Source of the DNA: Pseudomarimonas salicorniae
GTDB lineage: Bacteria; Pseudomonadota; Gammaproteobacteria; Xanthomonadales; Xanthomonadaceae
Direction of reading: 5' to 3'
Length of the DNA: 64,000 bases
NCBI RefSeq assembly: GCF_023156535.1
Contig: NZ_JALNMH010000006.1
Location: 62,001 to 126,000 of the forward strand
Shown here: one piece after another, positions 36,002-47,402 of the stretch
Layout: the number at the start of each line of letters is the position of its first letter
Numbering within the stretch: the first letter of the stretch is position 1
Notes under the pieces: generated by a model
Databases searched by the model: none
Told to the model about the DNA's origin: nothing
The model's input: only the letters and a program-made list of their open reading frames with translations
Program-made: the position numbers and the translations under genes

Positions 36002-37003
36002 TCAGCGCAGGCGCAGGCGCCCCAGCAGCCCGCCCTTGGCGGCCTCGGCCTCGCCGCCGCCGCCGCCGGGCAATTCGGCCTCGATCAGGTCGATGGCAGC
36101 GCAGGCGTTGATGAAATCGATCACATCCTCGACCGGCTGGCCGCTGGCCTGGGCAATCTCTTCGGGCGTCGCCGGCTGCTTGAGCATCGCCGTTGCGATG
36201 CGGATGTGTTTCGGGAACTCGCGCTCGGTCGTCGGGTACTTGGCCAGCTTGAAGCGCCGCGCGGCGGACAGCTCCGGCAGCAGTTCGCCGTGGCTGGCAC
36301 CCAATCCGGCCACCCACTGCAGGCGCGCCAGCGGCTGCTCGCCAAGTTCGCCCTTGAGCTTGGCGAAGGCCTCGGCGGAAAGCGGCTCCCAGCGTCCGGC
36401 TTCGATCTCCTGGCCGGCCAGGGGCAGGTAGGGTTTCAACGCGCTGCCGCCGAGATAGCAACGCTGGTCCGGGTCGACTGCCAGCTTCGGTTCGGCGTCC
36501 TTGAGCAGCACCGGTCCCGGCAGCCGGCCGGGACGCAGGAAGTCGACCAGGCGCTGCGGCGGGGGCGGTGCGGCGGGTTCGGCAGGCGCGGCAGGGGCCG
36601 GCTCCGGAGCGGGCGCCGCCGAGGGCGCAGGCTTCTTGGTCGGCGAGGCCGGCGCCGGCGTCGGCGCCGCGGCGCCGCTGCGCGCAGGACCGAGCTTGGG
36701 CGTGATCTCGGCCAGGGCAGCGGCCAGTCCGTCGCCGTCCAGCGGCCGGCTGACCCGGGCATCGGCCTCGGTGCGGCTGGAGGCGGTCAGGGCGATGATC
36801 GGACGCGGCCCGCCCTGCGCACGCAGCCAGCTCATCTGGCCGTACATCGAGTCGACGTCGATCAGCAGGGCTTCGGCGTCCGCTTCGGGAACCACCGTCC
36901 ATTCCTCGGGCACCCGCGTGCCGAGTGAGCCGATCAGGGTTGCCAGCGTGGCTTCTTCGCCACGTTCGAACCCGAGCAGCGCGAGGCGTCGTGCCTGTGC
37001 CAT
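36002..37003 (-). CDS. Hypothetical protein with a receiver-like N-terminus and a winged-helix-like C-terminus
   Basis: A 333-aa protein I cannot assign. Residues about 1-110 (LALLGFERGEEATLATLIGS, ALLIDVDSMYGQMSWL, RPIIALTAS) have the alternating strand/helix pattern of a response-regulator receiver with an Asp at the strand end. A Pro/Ala linker (about 118-162) follows, then a domain with PKLAVDPDQRCYLGGSALKP, and a C-terminal helical part (HIRIATAMLKQPATPEEIAQ ... DVIDFINACAAIDLIE) resembling a winged helix. The stop is 10 bases from the convergent Sel1-like gene. Start 37003 (MAQARRL) chosen over 37045. Confidence 0.6.
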   Translation of the reverse strand: MAQARRLALLGFERGEEATLATLIGSLGTRVPEEWTVVPEADAEALLIDVDSMYGQMSWLRAQGGPRPIIALTASSRTEADARVSRPLDGDGLAAALAEITPKLGPARSGAAAPTPAPASPTKKPAPSAAPAPEPAPAAPAEPAAPPPPQRLVDFLRPGRLPGPVLLKDAEPKLAVDPDQRCYLGGSALKPYLPLAGQEIEAGRWEPLSAEAFAKLKGELGEQPLARLQWVAGLGASHGELLPELSAARRFKLAKYPTTEREFPKHIRIATAMLKQPATPEEIAQASGQPVEDVIDFINACAAIDLIEAELPGGGGGEAEAAKGGLLGRLRLR

Positions 37004-37111
37004 GTTCCCCCTCGTTTGCAGGCTGCGGGCCGCGGGCCCGGACAAGTCAGGGGAGTGTGAGGAAGGGGGCAGGGGCCGTCAACGCTCGCGGCCGCGGCCG
37101 CGCGCCGCCGT

Positions 37112-37720
37112 TCACTGGATGCGGATGTCGCGCCGCCGTTTCGGCAGGTGGCTGCGCAGGAATTCCATCTGGTCGGCGAGGATGTTCCGGTTGGAGAGGA
37201 TCAGGTGCTCCACCCAGCTCGGGCGGTAGGGCACCGCAAGCAGGGGCATGCCTGCCTCGGCCGGCGTGCGGCTGCCCTTGCGCACATTGCAGCCGATGCA
37301 GGCGCTGACAACGTTCTGCCAGTGATCCCGCCCGCCGCGCGAGATCGGCACGACATGATCGCGGGTCAGCTGGTAGCGGCTGAATTCATTGCCGCAGTAG
37401 AGGCAGAGATGGGCGTCGCGGGCGAACAGCGCGGCATTGGTCAGGGCCGGGCAGGGGTCGAGTGCGGCCGGGCGGGCGCGGCCTCGGGCGGCGACGATCG
37501 GGTGCAGGTCGACGATGCTCTGCTCGCCGGTGGTCCGCTGCCGTCCCCCGCGAATGCGCATGCAGGGTTCGCCGATGGTCCAGGCCACGGCTCCGCGGAC
37601 GTAGAGGCAGGTGGCGTCCTGCCAGGACATCCAGTCGAGGATCCTCCCGTTCGCGTCCAGGGACAGGACCCGGGTGGTGAAGGGCTCGCCCTGCGAGCCG
37701 TGCACCGCGTGTAGACGCAT
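37112..37720 (-). CDS. HNH endonuclease family protein
   Basis: A 202-aa protein with an HNH/zinc-ribbon core: LCLYCGNEFSRYQLTRDHVV (the CxxC pair and D-H), PISRGGRDHWQNVVSACIGC (Asn and second CxxC) and NVRKGSRTPAEAG. This is the form of stand-alone HNH proteins that are widely conserved in proteobacteria, with no demonstrated restriction partner nearby. N-terminal 60 residues contain WTIGEPCMRIRG. ATG at 37720. Biological role is unknown; no methylase or intron feature is adjacent. Confidence 0.88.
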   Translation of the reverse strand: MRLHAVHGSQGEPFTTRVLSLDANGRILDWMSWQDATCLYVRGAVAWTIGEPCMRIRGGRQRTTGEQSIVDLHPIVAARGRARPAALDPCPALTNAALFARDAHLCLYCGNEFSRYQLTRDHVVPISRGGRDHWQNVVSACIGCNVRKGSRTPAEAGMPLLAVPYRPSWVEHLILSNRNILADQMEFLRSHLPKRRRDIRIQ

Positions 37721-37841
37721 GCTGCCCTCCGCTGACCGACCTTGCGACGCGGGGCGCGGGAATGCTGCCCTGCGTGCCTTGGGGCAGAGCATAACCAATC
37801 CCGATGACGAGATGCGTGCAGCCGCGCGCCCGGGCCGGGCG

Positions 37842-38330
37842 CTAGAGCGGTTTGACCATCCGCAGCATCTCGACGCCGTAGCCGGCCGCCTCGTAGATGC
37901 GCCGTGCACGTTCATTGCCGGGGAACACGGCGAGCTGCAGGCGCTCGCAGCGATGGTCGCGGGCGAACTGCTCGGCATGCCCGAGCAGGGCCTGGCCGAT
38001 GCCCTTGCGCTCCATGGCCGGGACCACGGCCAGATCCGAGATATGGCAGTTCTGGTGCCCGGTGAAGAAGTCGGTCACCAGCTGCAGGTGGAGGAAGCCG
38101 ATCCGCTCCCCGCTGCTGTCGTCCTCGACCACGAACAGGAAGGAGCCCGGCGGCTGGTCTTCGAGGTGCCTGACCAGATCGCGGCGGATGCCTTCCAGCA
38201 CGACGTTCCGTCGTCGCCACTTGGGAAGCTCGAAATCCACGAAGCGTGAGGCCAGGTCGAGGATGAACTCATCGTCATCCGGGCCGGCTGCGCGGACCAG
38301 AAGTTCCAGATCACCTGCTTGGATATGCAT
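37842..38330 (-). CDS. GNAT family N-acetyltransferase
   Basis: A 162-aa protein with the GNAT fold: LVRAAGPDDDEFILDLASRF at the start, ISDLAVVPAMERKGIGQALL with the acetyl-CoA pyrophosphate loop (R-K-G-I-G), and LAVFPGNERARRIYEAAGYG at the end. Substrate not predictable. The gene stands between the HNH gene and the acyl-CoA dehydrogenase gene on the same strand with gaps of about 90-120 bases. Confidence 0.87.
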   Translation of the reverse strand: MHIQAGDLELLVRAAGPDDDEFILDLASRFVDFELPKWRRRNVVLEGIRRDLVRHLEDQPPGSFLFVVEDDSSGERIGFLHLQLVTDFFTGHQNCHISDLAVVPAMERKGIGQALLGHAEQFARDHRCERLQLAVFPGNERARRIYEAAGYGVEMLRMVKPL

Positions 38331-38418
38331 TGCGCGAGGGCTTGCGAGCGGACAGGGCCCCCATTATGCGCAGCGCGCCCGGCGAGGGAAGGGCCGGGCG
38401 TGCTGGCAGGGGGGCGAA

Positions 38419-40206
38419 TCAGGCGGCGAAGGCCTCTTCCGGCAGGGCCATAAGGCTGGCCGCGCCCGACCGGATCGCCGAGGCGTGGCTCAGGGTGCGC
38501 GGCAGGATGCGCTGGAAATAGAACCTCGCCACGGCCCGCTTCTGCTCGGCCAGGGCCTTGTCGCCGCTGCGGTCGGCCGCTTCGACGGCGCGGGTCCACC
38601 AGTAGGCGAGGGTGACGTACCCCGAGTAGAACAGGTAGTCCACCGAGGCGGCGCCGAGCTCCTCGGGGTTCTCCATCAGGCGCTTGCCGATATCCATGGT
38701 CAGCTGCTGCCAGTCCTGCGCCGCCTGGGCCAGCGGCGCCACGAACTCGACCAGCTCGGCGTTCTTGGTCTGCGCGCTGCAGAACTCGACGATCAGTCCG
38801 AGGAAGTGCTTGAGCCCGGCGCCCTGCAGCTGGATCACCTTGCGACCCAGCAGGTCCAGCGCCTGGATCCCGGTGGTGCCCTCGTAGATGGTGGTGATGC
38901 GGGCGTCGCGGGCGAGCTGCTCCATGCCCCATTCCTGCACATAGCCATGGCCGCCGAAGCACTGCAGCGCGTGGTAGGTGCACTCCACGCTCCACTCGGT
39001 GAGGCAGGCCTTGACGATCGGAGTGAGGAAGCCGAGCAGCTCGTCGGCCTTCTTCCGCTCGGCCTCGTCCGGAGAGCGCTCGAGCAGGTCGACCTGCAGC
39101 GCGGCATGCAGGGCCAGCAGCCGGCTGCCGTCGCCCAGCGCCTTGCAGGTCAGCAGCATGCGGCGGATGTCCGGGTGGACGATCAGCGGGTCGGCCGGCT
39201 TGTCGGGACGCTTGGAGCCGGAGAGCGAACGCATCTGCAGGCGGTCCCGCGAATAGGCCAGCGCGTTCTGGTAAGCGCGGTCGATCAGGCCAAGACCCTG
39301 GATGCCGACCGCCAGGCGCGCGGTGTTCATCATGGTGAACATCGCATTGAGCCCCTTGTTCGGCTGGCCGATCAGATAGCCCTCGGCACCGTCGAAGTTC
39401 ATCACGCAGGTGGCCGATGCGTGGATGCCCATCTTGTGCTCGATGCTGCCGCAGCGCAGCGCGTTGGGCTCGCCCAGCGTGCCGTCCTTGGCGGTGCGGA
39501 TCTTCGGCACGATGAACAGCGAGATGCCCTTGGTGCCCGGGGGGGCGTCGGGCAGGCGGGCCAGGACCAGGTGGACGATGTTCTCGGTCAGGTCATGCTC
39601 GCCGGCGGTGATGAAGATCTTGGTGCCGTGGATGGCATAGGTGCCGTCGGCCTGCGGTTCGGCGCGGGTCTTCAGCAGGCCGAGGTCGGAGCCGCAGTGC
39701 GGCTCGGTCAGGCACATGGTGCCGGTCCAGCGGCCCTCGACGATCGGCTTGAGGAAGACCTCCTGCTGCCAGTCCTCGCCGTGGTGCTTGAGCGCCTCGG
39801 TAGCGCCATGGGAGAGCAGCGGGTAGTTGCCCCAGGCGAGGTTCGCGGCGTCGATCATTTCCTTGATCGCCGCGCCCAGCGACTCGGGCAGGTGCTGGCC
39901 ACCGAACTGCTCCGGCGCGGTCAGGCCCGGCCAGCCGCCCTCGACGAACTGGGCGTAGGCCTCCTTGAAGCCCTTGGGCGTGGTGACCTTGCCGGTCGCC
40001 TTGTCGAAGTGGCAGCCCTCCTGGTCGCCGCTCTGGTTGAGCGGGGCCAGCACGCTCTCGTTGAAGCGCGCGCCCTCCTCGAGAACCGCCTCGATGATGT
40101 CGCGGGTCGCCTGTTCGGCGCCGATGCGCTGGTAGATCGGCTCGACGTCGAGCACGTCCAGCAGGGCGAAACGCATGTCCTTGACGGGTGCCTTGTAGCT
40201 GTTCAT
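38419..40206 (-). CDS. Acyl-CoA dehydrogenase with additional C-terminal domain
   Basis: A 595-aa FAD enzyme of the long form. Middle-domain signatures: GTMCLTEPHCGSDLGLLKTR and GTKIFITAGEHDLTENIVHL; the C-terminal helices contain FGGHGYVQEWGMEQLARDAR and TIYEGTTGIQALDLLGRKV, the region with the catalytic Glu. The last 120 residues form the acyl-CoA dehydrogenase C-terminal extension of the FadE5/DmdC-like group. Chain-length preference cannot be told. Likely beta-oxidation or related. Stands alone; ATG at 40206. Confidence 0.9.
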   Translation of the reverse strand: MNSYKAPVKDMRFALLDVLDVEPIYQRIGAEQATRDIIEAVLEEGARFNESVLAPLNQSGDQEGCHFDKATGKVTTPKGFKEAYAQFVEGGWPGLTAPEQFGGQHLPESLGAAIKEMIDAANLAWGNYPLLSHGATEALKHHGEDWQQEVFLKPIVEGRWTGTMCLTEPHCGSDLGLLKTRAEPQADGTYAIHGTKIFITAGEHDLTENIVHLVLARLPDAPPGTKGISLFIVPKIRTAKDGTLGEPNALRCGSIEHKMGIHASATCVMNFDGAEGYLIGQPNKGLNAMFTMMNTARLAVGIQGLGLIDRAYQNALAYSRDRLQMRSLSGSKRPDKPADPLIVHPDIRRMLLTCKALGDGSRLLALHAALQVDLLERSPDEAERKKADELLGFLTPIVKACLTEWSVECTYHALQCFGGHGYVQEWGMEQLARDARITTIYEGTTGIQALDLLGRKVIQLQGAGLKHFLGLIVEFCSAQTKNAELVEFVAPLAQAAQDWQQLTMDIGKRLMENPEELGAASVDYLFYSGYVTLAYWWTRAVEAADRSGDKALAEQKRAVARFYFQRILPRTLSHASAIRSGAASLMALPEEAFAA

Positions 40207-40296
40207 CCGAGGGCTCTCCGGGTAGGTGTCAGATCGGGAAAAGATAGGGCAGCCGGCATCGCGCCGGCGTGAGCCGGCCGGCGGGGGGCGCGGCGC

Positions 40297-40758
40297 TCAG
40301 CGCAGGACGCCGGGCAGGCCCGGCGCAGGCGCCAATGAAGACGAGTATTCGATCTCGAAACGGGTCTGCGGTTCGCTGCTGGCGACCTCGGCCTCGATCC
40401 GGTAGTCCAGCGCCCGGCGATTGGCGGTGGTCGACTCAAGCAGGGCGCGCTGTTCGGCGTCCGGGTTGAAGGCCACCTCCAGAAGTTCCACCGAGGTGGC
40501 GGCGACCAGCAGATCGGGCTGCAGCGCCACCGGCACGCGGAGCCCCGCCGGGCCCAGTTCGAGGTGGCCGGACACCCGTTTCACGCGCACCGGAACCGTG
40601 CTGAAGCTGCGCAGGCGCAGCACGGCGACGGCACCCTGGTCGTCATAGCGCAGCTCGGCCAGGCTCAGCTCGGGCGGGAACAGGCGCACCGGCGGTCCGC
40701 TGCCGCAGCCGGCCAGCATCAGGGACAGCACCACCAAGAGAAGCCAACCTCGCCGCAT
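40297..40758 (-). CDS. LEA type 2 family lipoprotein
   Basis: A 153-aa protein with a lipoprotein signal (hydrophobic LLLVVLSLMLAGC, Cys at 17) and a mature domain of the LEA14/WHy type: LRLRSFSTVPVRVKRVSGHLE followed by a strand with VPVALQPDLLVAATSVELLE. Such periplasmic lipoproteins are of unknown role, inferred to help stress tolerance. ATG at 40758; the longer open frame upstream overlaps the divergent cyclase gene and is rejected. Confidence 0.75.
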   Translation of the reverse strand: MRRGWLLLVVLSLMLAGCGSGPPVRLFPPELSLAELRYDDQGAVAVLRLRSFSTVPVRVKRVSGHLELGPAGLRVPVALQPDLLVAATSVELLEVAFNPDAEQRALLESTTANRRALDYRIEAEVASSEPQTRFEIEYSSSLAPAPGLPGVLR

Positions 40759-40858
40759 GCGAACTCCGTGCCCGACGTATACTCGCCAGAGCATAGCAAG
40801 GCGGCGGGCCCGCGCGGCGTCCCCGCGACCTCGCCGGCACACGTCGACCAAGGTGACC

Positions 40859-41818
40859 ATGCCCGTCAGCGCCCCGCCCACCGTCGCGCCGTTCTCCACC
40901 CTCGAGCAGACGGTGGAAGCCGTTGCCGAACTCATCTCGCCCGCCGCCCCGATGGGGCTCTGGATGGTGACCAAGGTCGAGGGCGAGCAGTGGATCCCGC
41001 TGGCCATCCGCGACCGGCGCTATGGCTTCGCCCGCGGCGCCACCTTCGCCTGGCGCTCGACCCCCTGCGTGCACATGGTGTCCGGAGAGGGGCCTTGCGT
41101 GTCGGGTGACGTCTCCGCCGAGCCTGTCTACGCCGGCTGCGCCCTGCAGCAGCATTTTGGCTTCGGCGCCTACCTCGGCTATCCGATCCATGACGGCCGC
41201 GGCGAGCTGTTCGGGACGGTCTGCGGCTTCCACCCCGAGGCGCTGGACCTCGACGAGTCGGCCCTCCTGCCGCGGCTGGCTGCCGCGGCCCAGGTGATCA
41301 CCACCTACCTCGCCCACGAGGAGCTGATCGAGGACACCCGGCGCCGCGCCGAGCGCGCCGAGCTCGAGTCGCGCACCGACCCGATGACCGGCGTGCTCAA
41401 CCGGCGTGGCTGGGAGCTGGCCATGGAGCAGGAGCAGGCGCGCATCGCACGCACCGGCAGCTCGGCCGCCGTCGTCCTGGTCGATCTGGATGGGCTGAAG
41501 CGACTGAACGATAGCGAAGGGCATGACGCGGGCGATGCGGTCATCCGCCGCCTGGCCCGGGTGCTCAGCACGCAGATCCGCGCCCGGGACGTGGTGGGTC
41601 GCCTCGGTGGCGACGAATTCGCCATGCTGCTGGGCGGCATCGAACACAATGTCGCCGCCCAGGTCGTCGAACGCATTCGCGCCGCGCTCAGCAGTGCCCG
41701 GGTGGAATCCACGCTCACCTGGAGCTGGGCCGGCGTGCTCGGCTCGCTCGAGGAGGCGCTGGCCGAGGCCGATGCCCTGTTGATCGAGCACAAGAAGCGC
41801 CACGGAAGGCAGGCATGA
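40859..41818 (+). CDS. GAF-GGDEF diguanylate cyclase
   Basis: A 319-aa protein. Residues about 15-160 form a GAF-like sensor (VTKVEGEQWIPLAIRDRRYG, CVHMVSGEGPCVSGDVSAEP with four nearby Cys, then GAYLGYPIHDGRGELFGTVC). Residues about 170-315 are GGDEF: RTDPMTGVLNRRGWE, LVDLDGLKRLND and an intact GGDEF in VGRLGGDEFAML, with an RARD inhibitory site five residues before. It should make cyclic di-GMP. AAGGTG precedes ATG at 40859, and the stop overlaps the next cyclase gene. Confidence 0.9.
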   Translation: MPVSAPPTVAPFSTLEQTVEAVAELISPAAPMGLWMVTKVEGEQWIPLAIRDRRYGFARGATFAWRSTPCVHMVSGEGPCVSGDVSAEPVYAGCALQQHFGFGAYLGYPIHDGRGELFGTVCGFHPEALDLDESALLPRLAAAAQVITTYLAHEELIEDTRRRAERAELESRTDPMTGVLNRRGWELAMEQEQARIARTGSSAAVVLVDLDGLKRLNDSEGHDAGDAVIRRLARVLSTQIRARDVVGRLGGDEFAMLLGGIEHNVAAQVVERIRAALSSARVESTLTWSWAGVLGSLEEALAEADALLIEHKKRHGRQA

Positions 41819-43152
41819 ACGACGACGTCTGGAAGACCCGCTACATCGAGCTGGAACGTGAGCGTGACGACCAGGCCGAGCGCACCCAGGCCATCGAGGC
41901 CCTGCTCAAGCGCCTGATCGGCCGTCTCTGTCTCGCCGCGCGCGGCCTCGGTGCCGACCTCGATCGGGCACTCGAGCGCACCCAGCAGGCCATGCGTGGT
42001 GCGCTCGGCACGAGCCAGCTCGAAGAGCTGCTGAGCGAGCTCTCCGACGCCGTGGCCCGGACCGAGGCCCCGGTGGTCAAACAGGCGCAGTCGGCCGTCG
42101 CCGAATCATTCGACGCCGAACTGCGCAGCGCGCTCTCCGCCCTGCTTGGTGGGCTTGAGCTTGATGTGTCCCTGCGCGAGCGGGCCAGCGAACTGCGCGG
42201 GCAGCTGGAATCGGCCCGCGAGCTGCCGCAGGCGGTGAAGTTCTGCGCCCAGCTCAGCGACCTGATCGCGGCCCAGCGCGAACGCGCCAAACTGGAGCAG
42301 GCCGACCTGCAACGGGTGCTGCTGCAGGTCGACACCCGCCTGCACGAGTTCGTCTCCTACCTGCGCGGCGAGGAGGCCGAGCGCGAAGCGGCCAGCGCCA
42401 GCCGGCAGCAGCTCGACGAGCAGATGCTCGGCGAGGTGCGCGGATTGAATGAGACCGTGCGCAGTGCCGACGACCTCGGCACCCTGCGCAGCCAGCTCGC
42501 CGAGCGGCTGGAGGCCATGGATGCCTACCTCAAGCAGTTCCGGCTGCGCGAAACCGAACGCGCGGAAGGCTTCCGGGAGCGTGCCGAGCGCATGCGCTCG
42601 CGGGTCGAACAGCTGGAGAGCGAAACCCGCCAACTGCAGGCCTCGCTGGCCCGCGAGCAGATCAATGCCACGACCGATCCGCTGACCGGCGTCCCCAACC
42701 GTCTGGCCTACGAGCAGCGCGTCGCCCTCGAGTTCAAGCGCTGGAAGCGCTTCGGCCGGCCGCTGTGCCTGGTCGCCTGGGACATCGACCACTTCAAGGC
42801 GGTCAACGACGGCCACGGTCATCAGGCCGGCGACGCGGTGATCCGGAGCGTGGCCAAGCTGCTCGCCCGGCAGATCCGCGAGACCGATTTCGTCGCCCGC
42901 TATGGCGGCGAGGAGTTCGTCATGCTGCTGGTGGACACCGCGCCCGAGGCGGCGATGGCGGTCCTCGAAAAGGTCCGTCGCTCGGTGGAACAGATGGTCG
43001 TGAAGGCCGAGGGCCGGGCGATCAAGGTGACCACTTCGGCGGGGCTTGCCGAGTTCCGCGGCGAGGAAGGCCCCGATGCGGTGTTCGCCCGGGCCGATCG
43101 CGCCCTGTACCGGGCAAAGCAGAACGGCCGTAACCGCTGCGAGCGTGCCTGA
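41815..43152 (+). CDS. Coiled-coil GGDEF diguanylate cyclase
   Basis: A 445-aa protein. The first 280 residues are predicted helical and coiled-coil (for example RAERMRSRVEQLESETRQLQ), with no membrane segment, so it is cytoplasmic. The C-terminal 160 residues are a GGDEF domain: TTDPLTGVPNRLAYEQRV, AWDIDHFKAVNDGHGHQAGD, ARYGGEEFVMLL, with RETD five residues before GGEEF as the inhibitory site. ATG at 41815 overlaps the upstream cyclase gene stop (ATGA). The input signal is unknown. Confidence 0.9.
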   Translation: MNDDVWKTRYIELERERDDQAERTQAIEALLKRLIGRLCLAARGLGADLDRALERTQQAMRGALGTSQLEELLSELSDAVARTEAPVVKQAQSAVAESFDAELRSALSALLGGLELDVSLRERASELRGQLESARELPQAVKFCAQLSDLIAAQRERAKLEQADLQRVLLQVDTRLHEFVSYLRGEEAEREAASASRQQLDEQMLGEVRGLNETVRSADDLGTLRSQLAERLEAMDAYLKQFRLRETERAEGFRERAERMRSRVEQLESETRQLQASLAREQINATTDPLTGVPNRLAYEQRVALEFKRWKRFGRPLCLVAWDIDHFKAVNDGHGHQAGDAVIRSVAKLLARQIRETDFVARYGGEEFVMLLVDTAPEAAMAVLEKVRRSVEQMVVKAEGRAIKVTTSAGLAEFRGEEGPDAVFARADRALYRAKQNGRNRCERA

Positions 43153-43303
43153 TTCCCTGTCGTTCGCCCTCCCGGTGCGGCGAGCTTGCTCGACGCGGGT
43201 TTCCGGGACGCCCGGTCAGCGCAGCAAGCTGCGCTCCACGGAGAAAGGTCGAAGGCGGGGCAGGGCGCCGCCTTCGTGCGCCCCGCGTTCGCCGTGGCGA
43301 TGC

Positions 43304-44806
43304 TCAGGCGGCCTTGGATTCGGCCTTGCGCGGACCCTCGAGCAGGGCCTGACGTACCGCGCCGACCAGCAGGTCGACCTCGGCATCAGTGATGGCGAAG
43401 GTCGGGGTGAAGCGCAGCGAGTTGGCGCCGCCGTGGATCACGCCGATGCCGCGCTCGCGCAGGAACTCCTCGGTGGAGCCCTCGCCGTAGCACTTGAAGT
43501 CGGCCGACAGCTCGCAGCTGAACAACAGACCGGTGCCCTGCACCTTGGTGATCAGTCCGCCCAGCTCCTGCTTGAGCTGCTCCAGGCGCTCGACGAACAG
43601 CTTGCCCTTGCTGCGGATGTTCTGGCGCAGGGCCGGGGTCAGCTGGTCGAGGACCACGCAGGCGACGTCCAGCGCCCGCGGATTCGCGGTCATCGTGTTG
43701 CCGTAGACGCCCTTGCGATACAGCTTGGCCGCGCGCTCGTTCACCGCCAGCACCGACAGTGGGTACTGACCGGCGTTCAGCGCCTTGGAGTAGGTCTCCA
43801 TGTCCGGCGCCTCCAGACCCTCAAAGCCCGGGTAGTCGACGATCGACAGCACACCGTGGGCGCGCAGGCCGGCCTGGATGCTGTCGACCAGCAGCAGGGT
43901 GCCGTGATCGCGGGTCAGCTCGCGCGCGGCGGCGTAGAACTCGGCGGTGACCTGCCGGCCCGGGTCGCCTTCGCCCATCACCGGCTCGAGGAACATCGCC
44001 TCGACGTACCAGCCGTTGGCATCGGCATCGGCGAAGGCCTGGCGCAGCTGCTCGACCGAATAGGGCTCGATGATGATCAGCTGGGCCTCGTGGTGCTTGT
44101 GGCTGGCCAGATGCTGGGCATAGGTCTTGCGGGTCGAGTCGGAGTACAGCGCCGGATGCTCGGTGCGGCCGTGGAAGGCGCCCTTGACCGCGATGCGCTT
44201 GACCTTCTTGCCGGCGTGGCGGCCGCCGGCGTCGGTGTGCAGCTTGGTGTTGATGTCGGCGATGCGGCCGGCGAGCGTCACCGACTCCGAGCCCGAGTTC
44301 AGGCACAGGAAGTGGGTGTACGGGCAGCCGCCGCGGCTCTGGCCGATCTCGCGACGCAGGGCTCGGGTCAGGCGCAGGTGCGACAGCGAGGGCGTCATGA
44401 TGTTGGCCATGGCCTGCGGCTTCGCCATCGCCTCCAGCACCACCTTGGGCGCGTGCCCCATGCCGAGCATGCCGTAGCCGCCGGAGTCATGGATCACCGC
44501 GCCCTTCAGGGTGACGATCCACGGACCGCGCGCGGTCAGCGCGACGTAGGGATTCACCGCGTCGTCGGCATAGAAGTTGACGAAGCCGGCCTGGGTTTCG
44601 TTGATCTGGGTCTGCTCGTCGGCGCGCAGCAGATCCTCGAATTCGCCATTGCGCAGCGCCAGGTGGGCGGCATGCGCGGCGTCGATGGCCTCGGCCAGTT
44701 CCGGATGCGAGGCGGCGAAGCGCTCGATGGTGGCGTCGTCGAGGCCGACGGTGCGGCGGGCGCCGCCGTACTGGCGCAGTTCGTTGAGTTTCTGGATCGG
44801 ATTCAT
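43304..44806 (-). CDS. Class III PLP-dependent aminotransferase
   Basis: A 500-aa protein of the ornithine/lysine aminotransferase fold. PLP site: the Schiff-base Lys is in ETYSKALNAGQYPLS, with LLLVDSIQAGLRAHG carrying the phosphate-stacking Asp. FLCLNSGSESVTLA is the glycine-rich cofactor loop. N-terminal DDAVNPYVALTARGPWIVTL is the usual gate. The exact amine donor is not decided by sequence. I chose ATG 44806 with GGGAGG six bases upstream, over 44824. It is divergent from queA. Confidence 0.88.
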   Translation of the reverse strand: MNPIQKLNELRQYGGARRTVGLDDATIERFAASHPELAEAIDAAHAAHLALRNGEFEDLLRADEQTQINETQAGFVNFYADDAVNPYVALTARGPWIVTLKGAVIHDSGGYGMLGMGHAPKVVLEAMAKPQAMANIMTPSLSHLRLTRALRREIGQSRGGCPYTHFLCLNSGSESVTLAGRIADINTKLHTDAGGRHAGKKVKRIAVKGAFHGRTEHPALYSDSTRKTYAQHLASHKHHEAQLIIIEPYSVEQLRQAFADADANGWYVEAMFLEPVMGEGDPGRQVTAEFYAAARELTRDHGTLLLVDSIQAGLRAHGVLSIVDYPGFEGLEAPDMETYSKALNAGQYPLSVLAVNERAAKLYRKGVYGNTMTANPRALDVACVVLDQLTPALRQNIRSKGKLFVERLEQLKQELGGLITKVQGTGLLFSCELSADFKCYGEGSTEEFLRERGIGVIHGGANSLRFTPTFAITDAEVDLLVGAVRQALLEGPRKAESKAA

Positions 44807-44984
44807 GCTGCCTCCCTCGGGCAATGCGGACGCTCACGAACGCCCCCGCGTCGCGCAAGTGTCGGAAATAGAAAGGATCTAGGATATCACCGGCCCCTCG
44901 TGCGGAGCCAGCGGCGGCCGCGCAACTGTCCCTTCAGCCCGCCGCAAAGGGATAATGCCGGGCTGTCTTGCCGCGGATTCCCTT

Positions 44985-47134
<2,150 letters not shown>

Positions 47135-47402
47135 GCGGCTACGTGGGCGGTCTGGTCGTGCTGATCGCCAGCAAGCTGGCTCCTACACTAGCCCGATTGT
47201 AGGAGCCAGCTCGCTGGCGATGCCCCCCTCCCGCCCACAGGACCAGGCCGGATGGATCCTCCGTTGATCGGCAAGCCATGGCCTGGAGCGCCCGCCGGCC
47301 CTTGCAAAGTGCCCTCCAGCCCCCACGTGGCATAATCGCGGCCCTTTTGCGCCGGCGGGGAGCCGGCGAAACCGCATTCCAGTCCCGAAACGAGAACCTC
47401 AC
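47135..47402. repeat. Intergenic region with two convergent module-1 arms (47164-47221)
   Basis: The 24-base arm ATCGCCAGCAAGCTGGCTCC (continuing TACA) at 47164-47187 is followed after 10 bases by the opposite arm at 47198-47221 with one change. The arms are in the reverse order to other copies, and there are no GGGCGCGAAG termini. The rest of the interval probably holds yajC regulation. Confidence 0.7.

Noticed and set aside
33135-36431. 1098-residue plus-strand open frame across dxs
   Set aside because: It is antisense to dxs for 1.9 kb, His/Gly/Arg-rich as expected of a GC-rich shadow, and only its 35247-35880 part is real coding.
37112-37720. HNH gene as part of a restriction or defence system
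   Set aside because: No methylase, helicase or other partner nearby; neighbours are housekeeping genes.
37897-40272. 791-residue plus-strand open frame across the acyl-CoA dehydrogenase
   Set aside because: Antisense to a clear enzyme gene; composition is His/Gly/Ala/Arg-rich.
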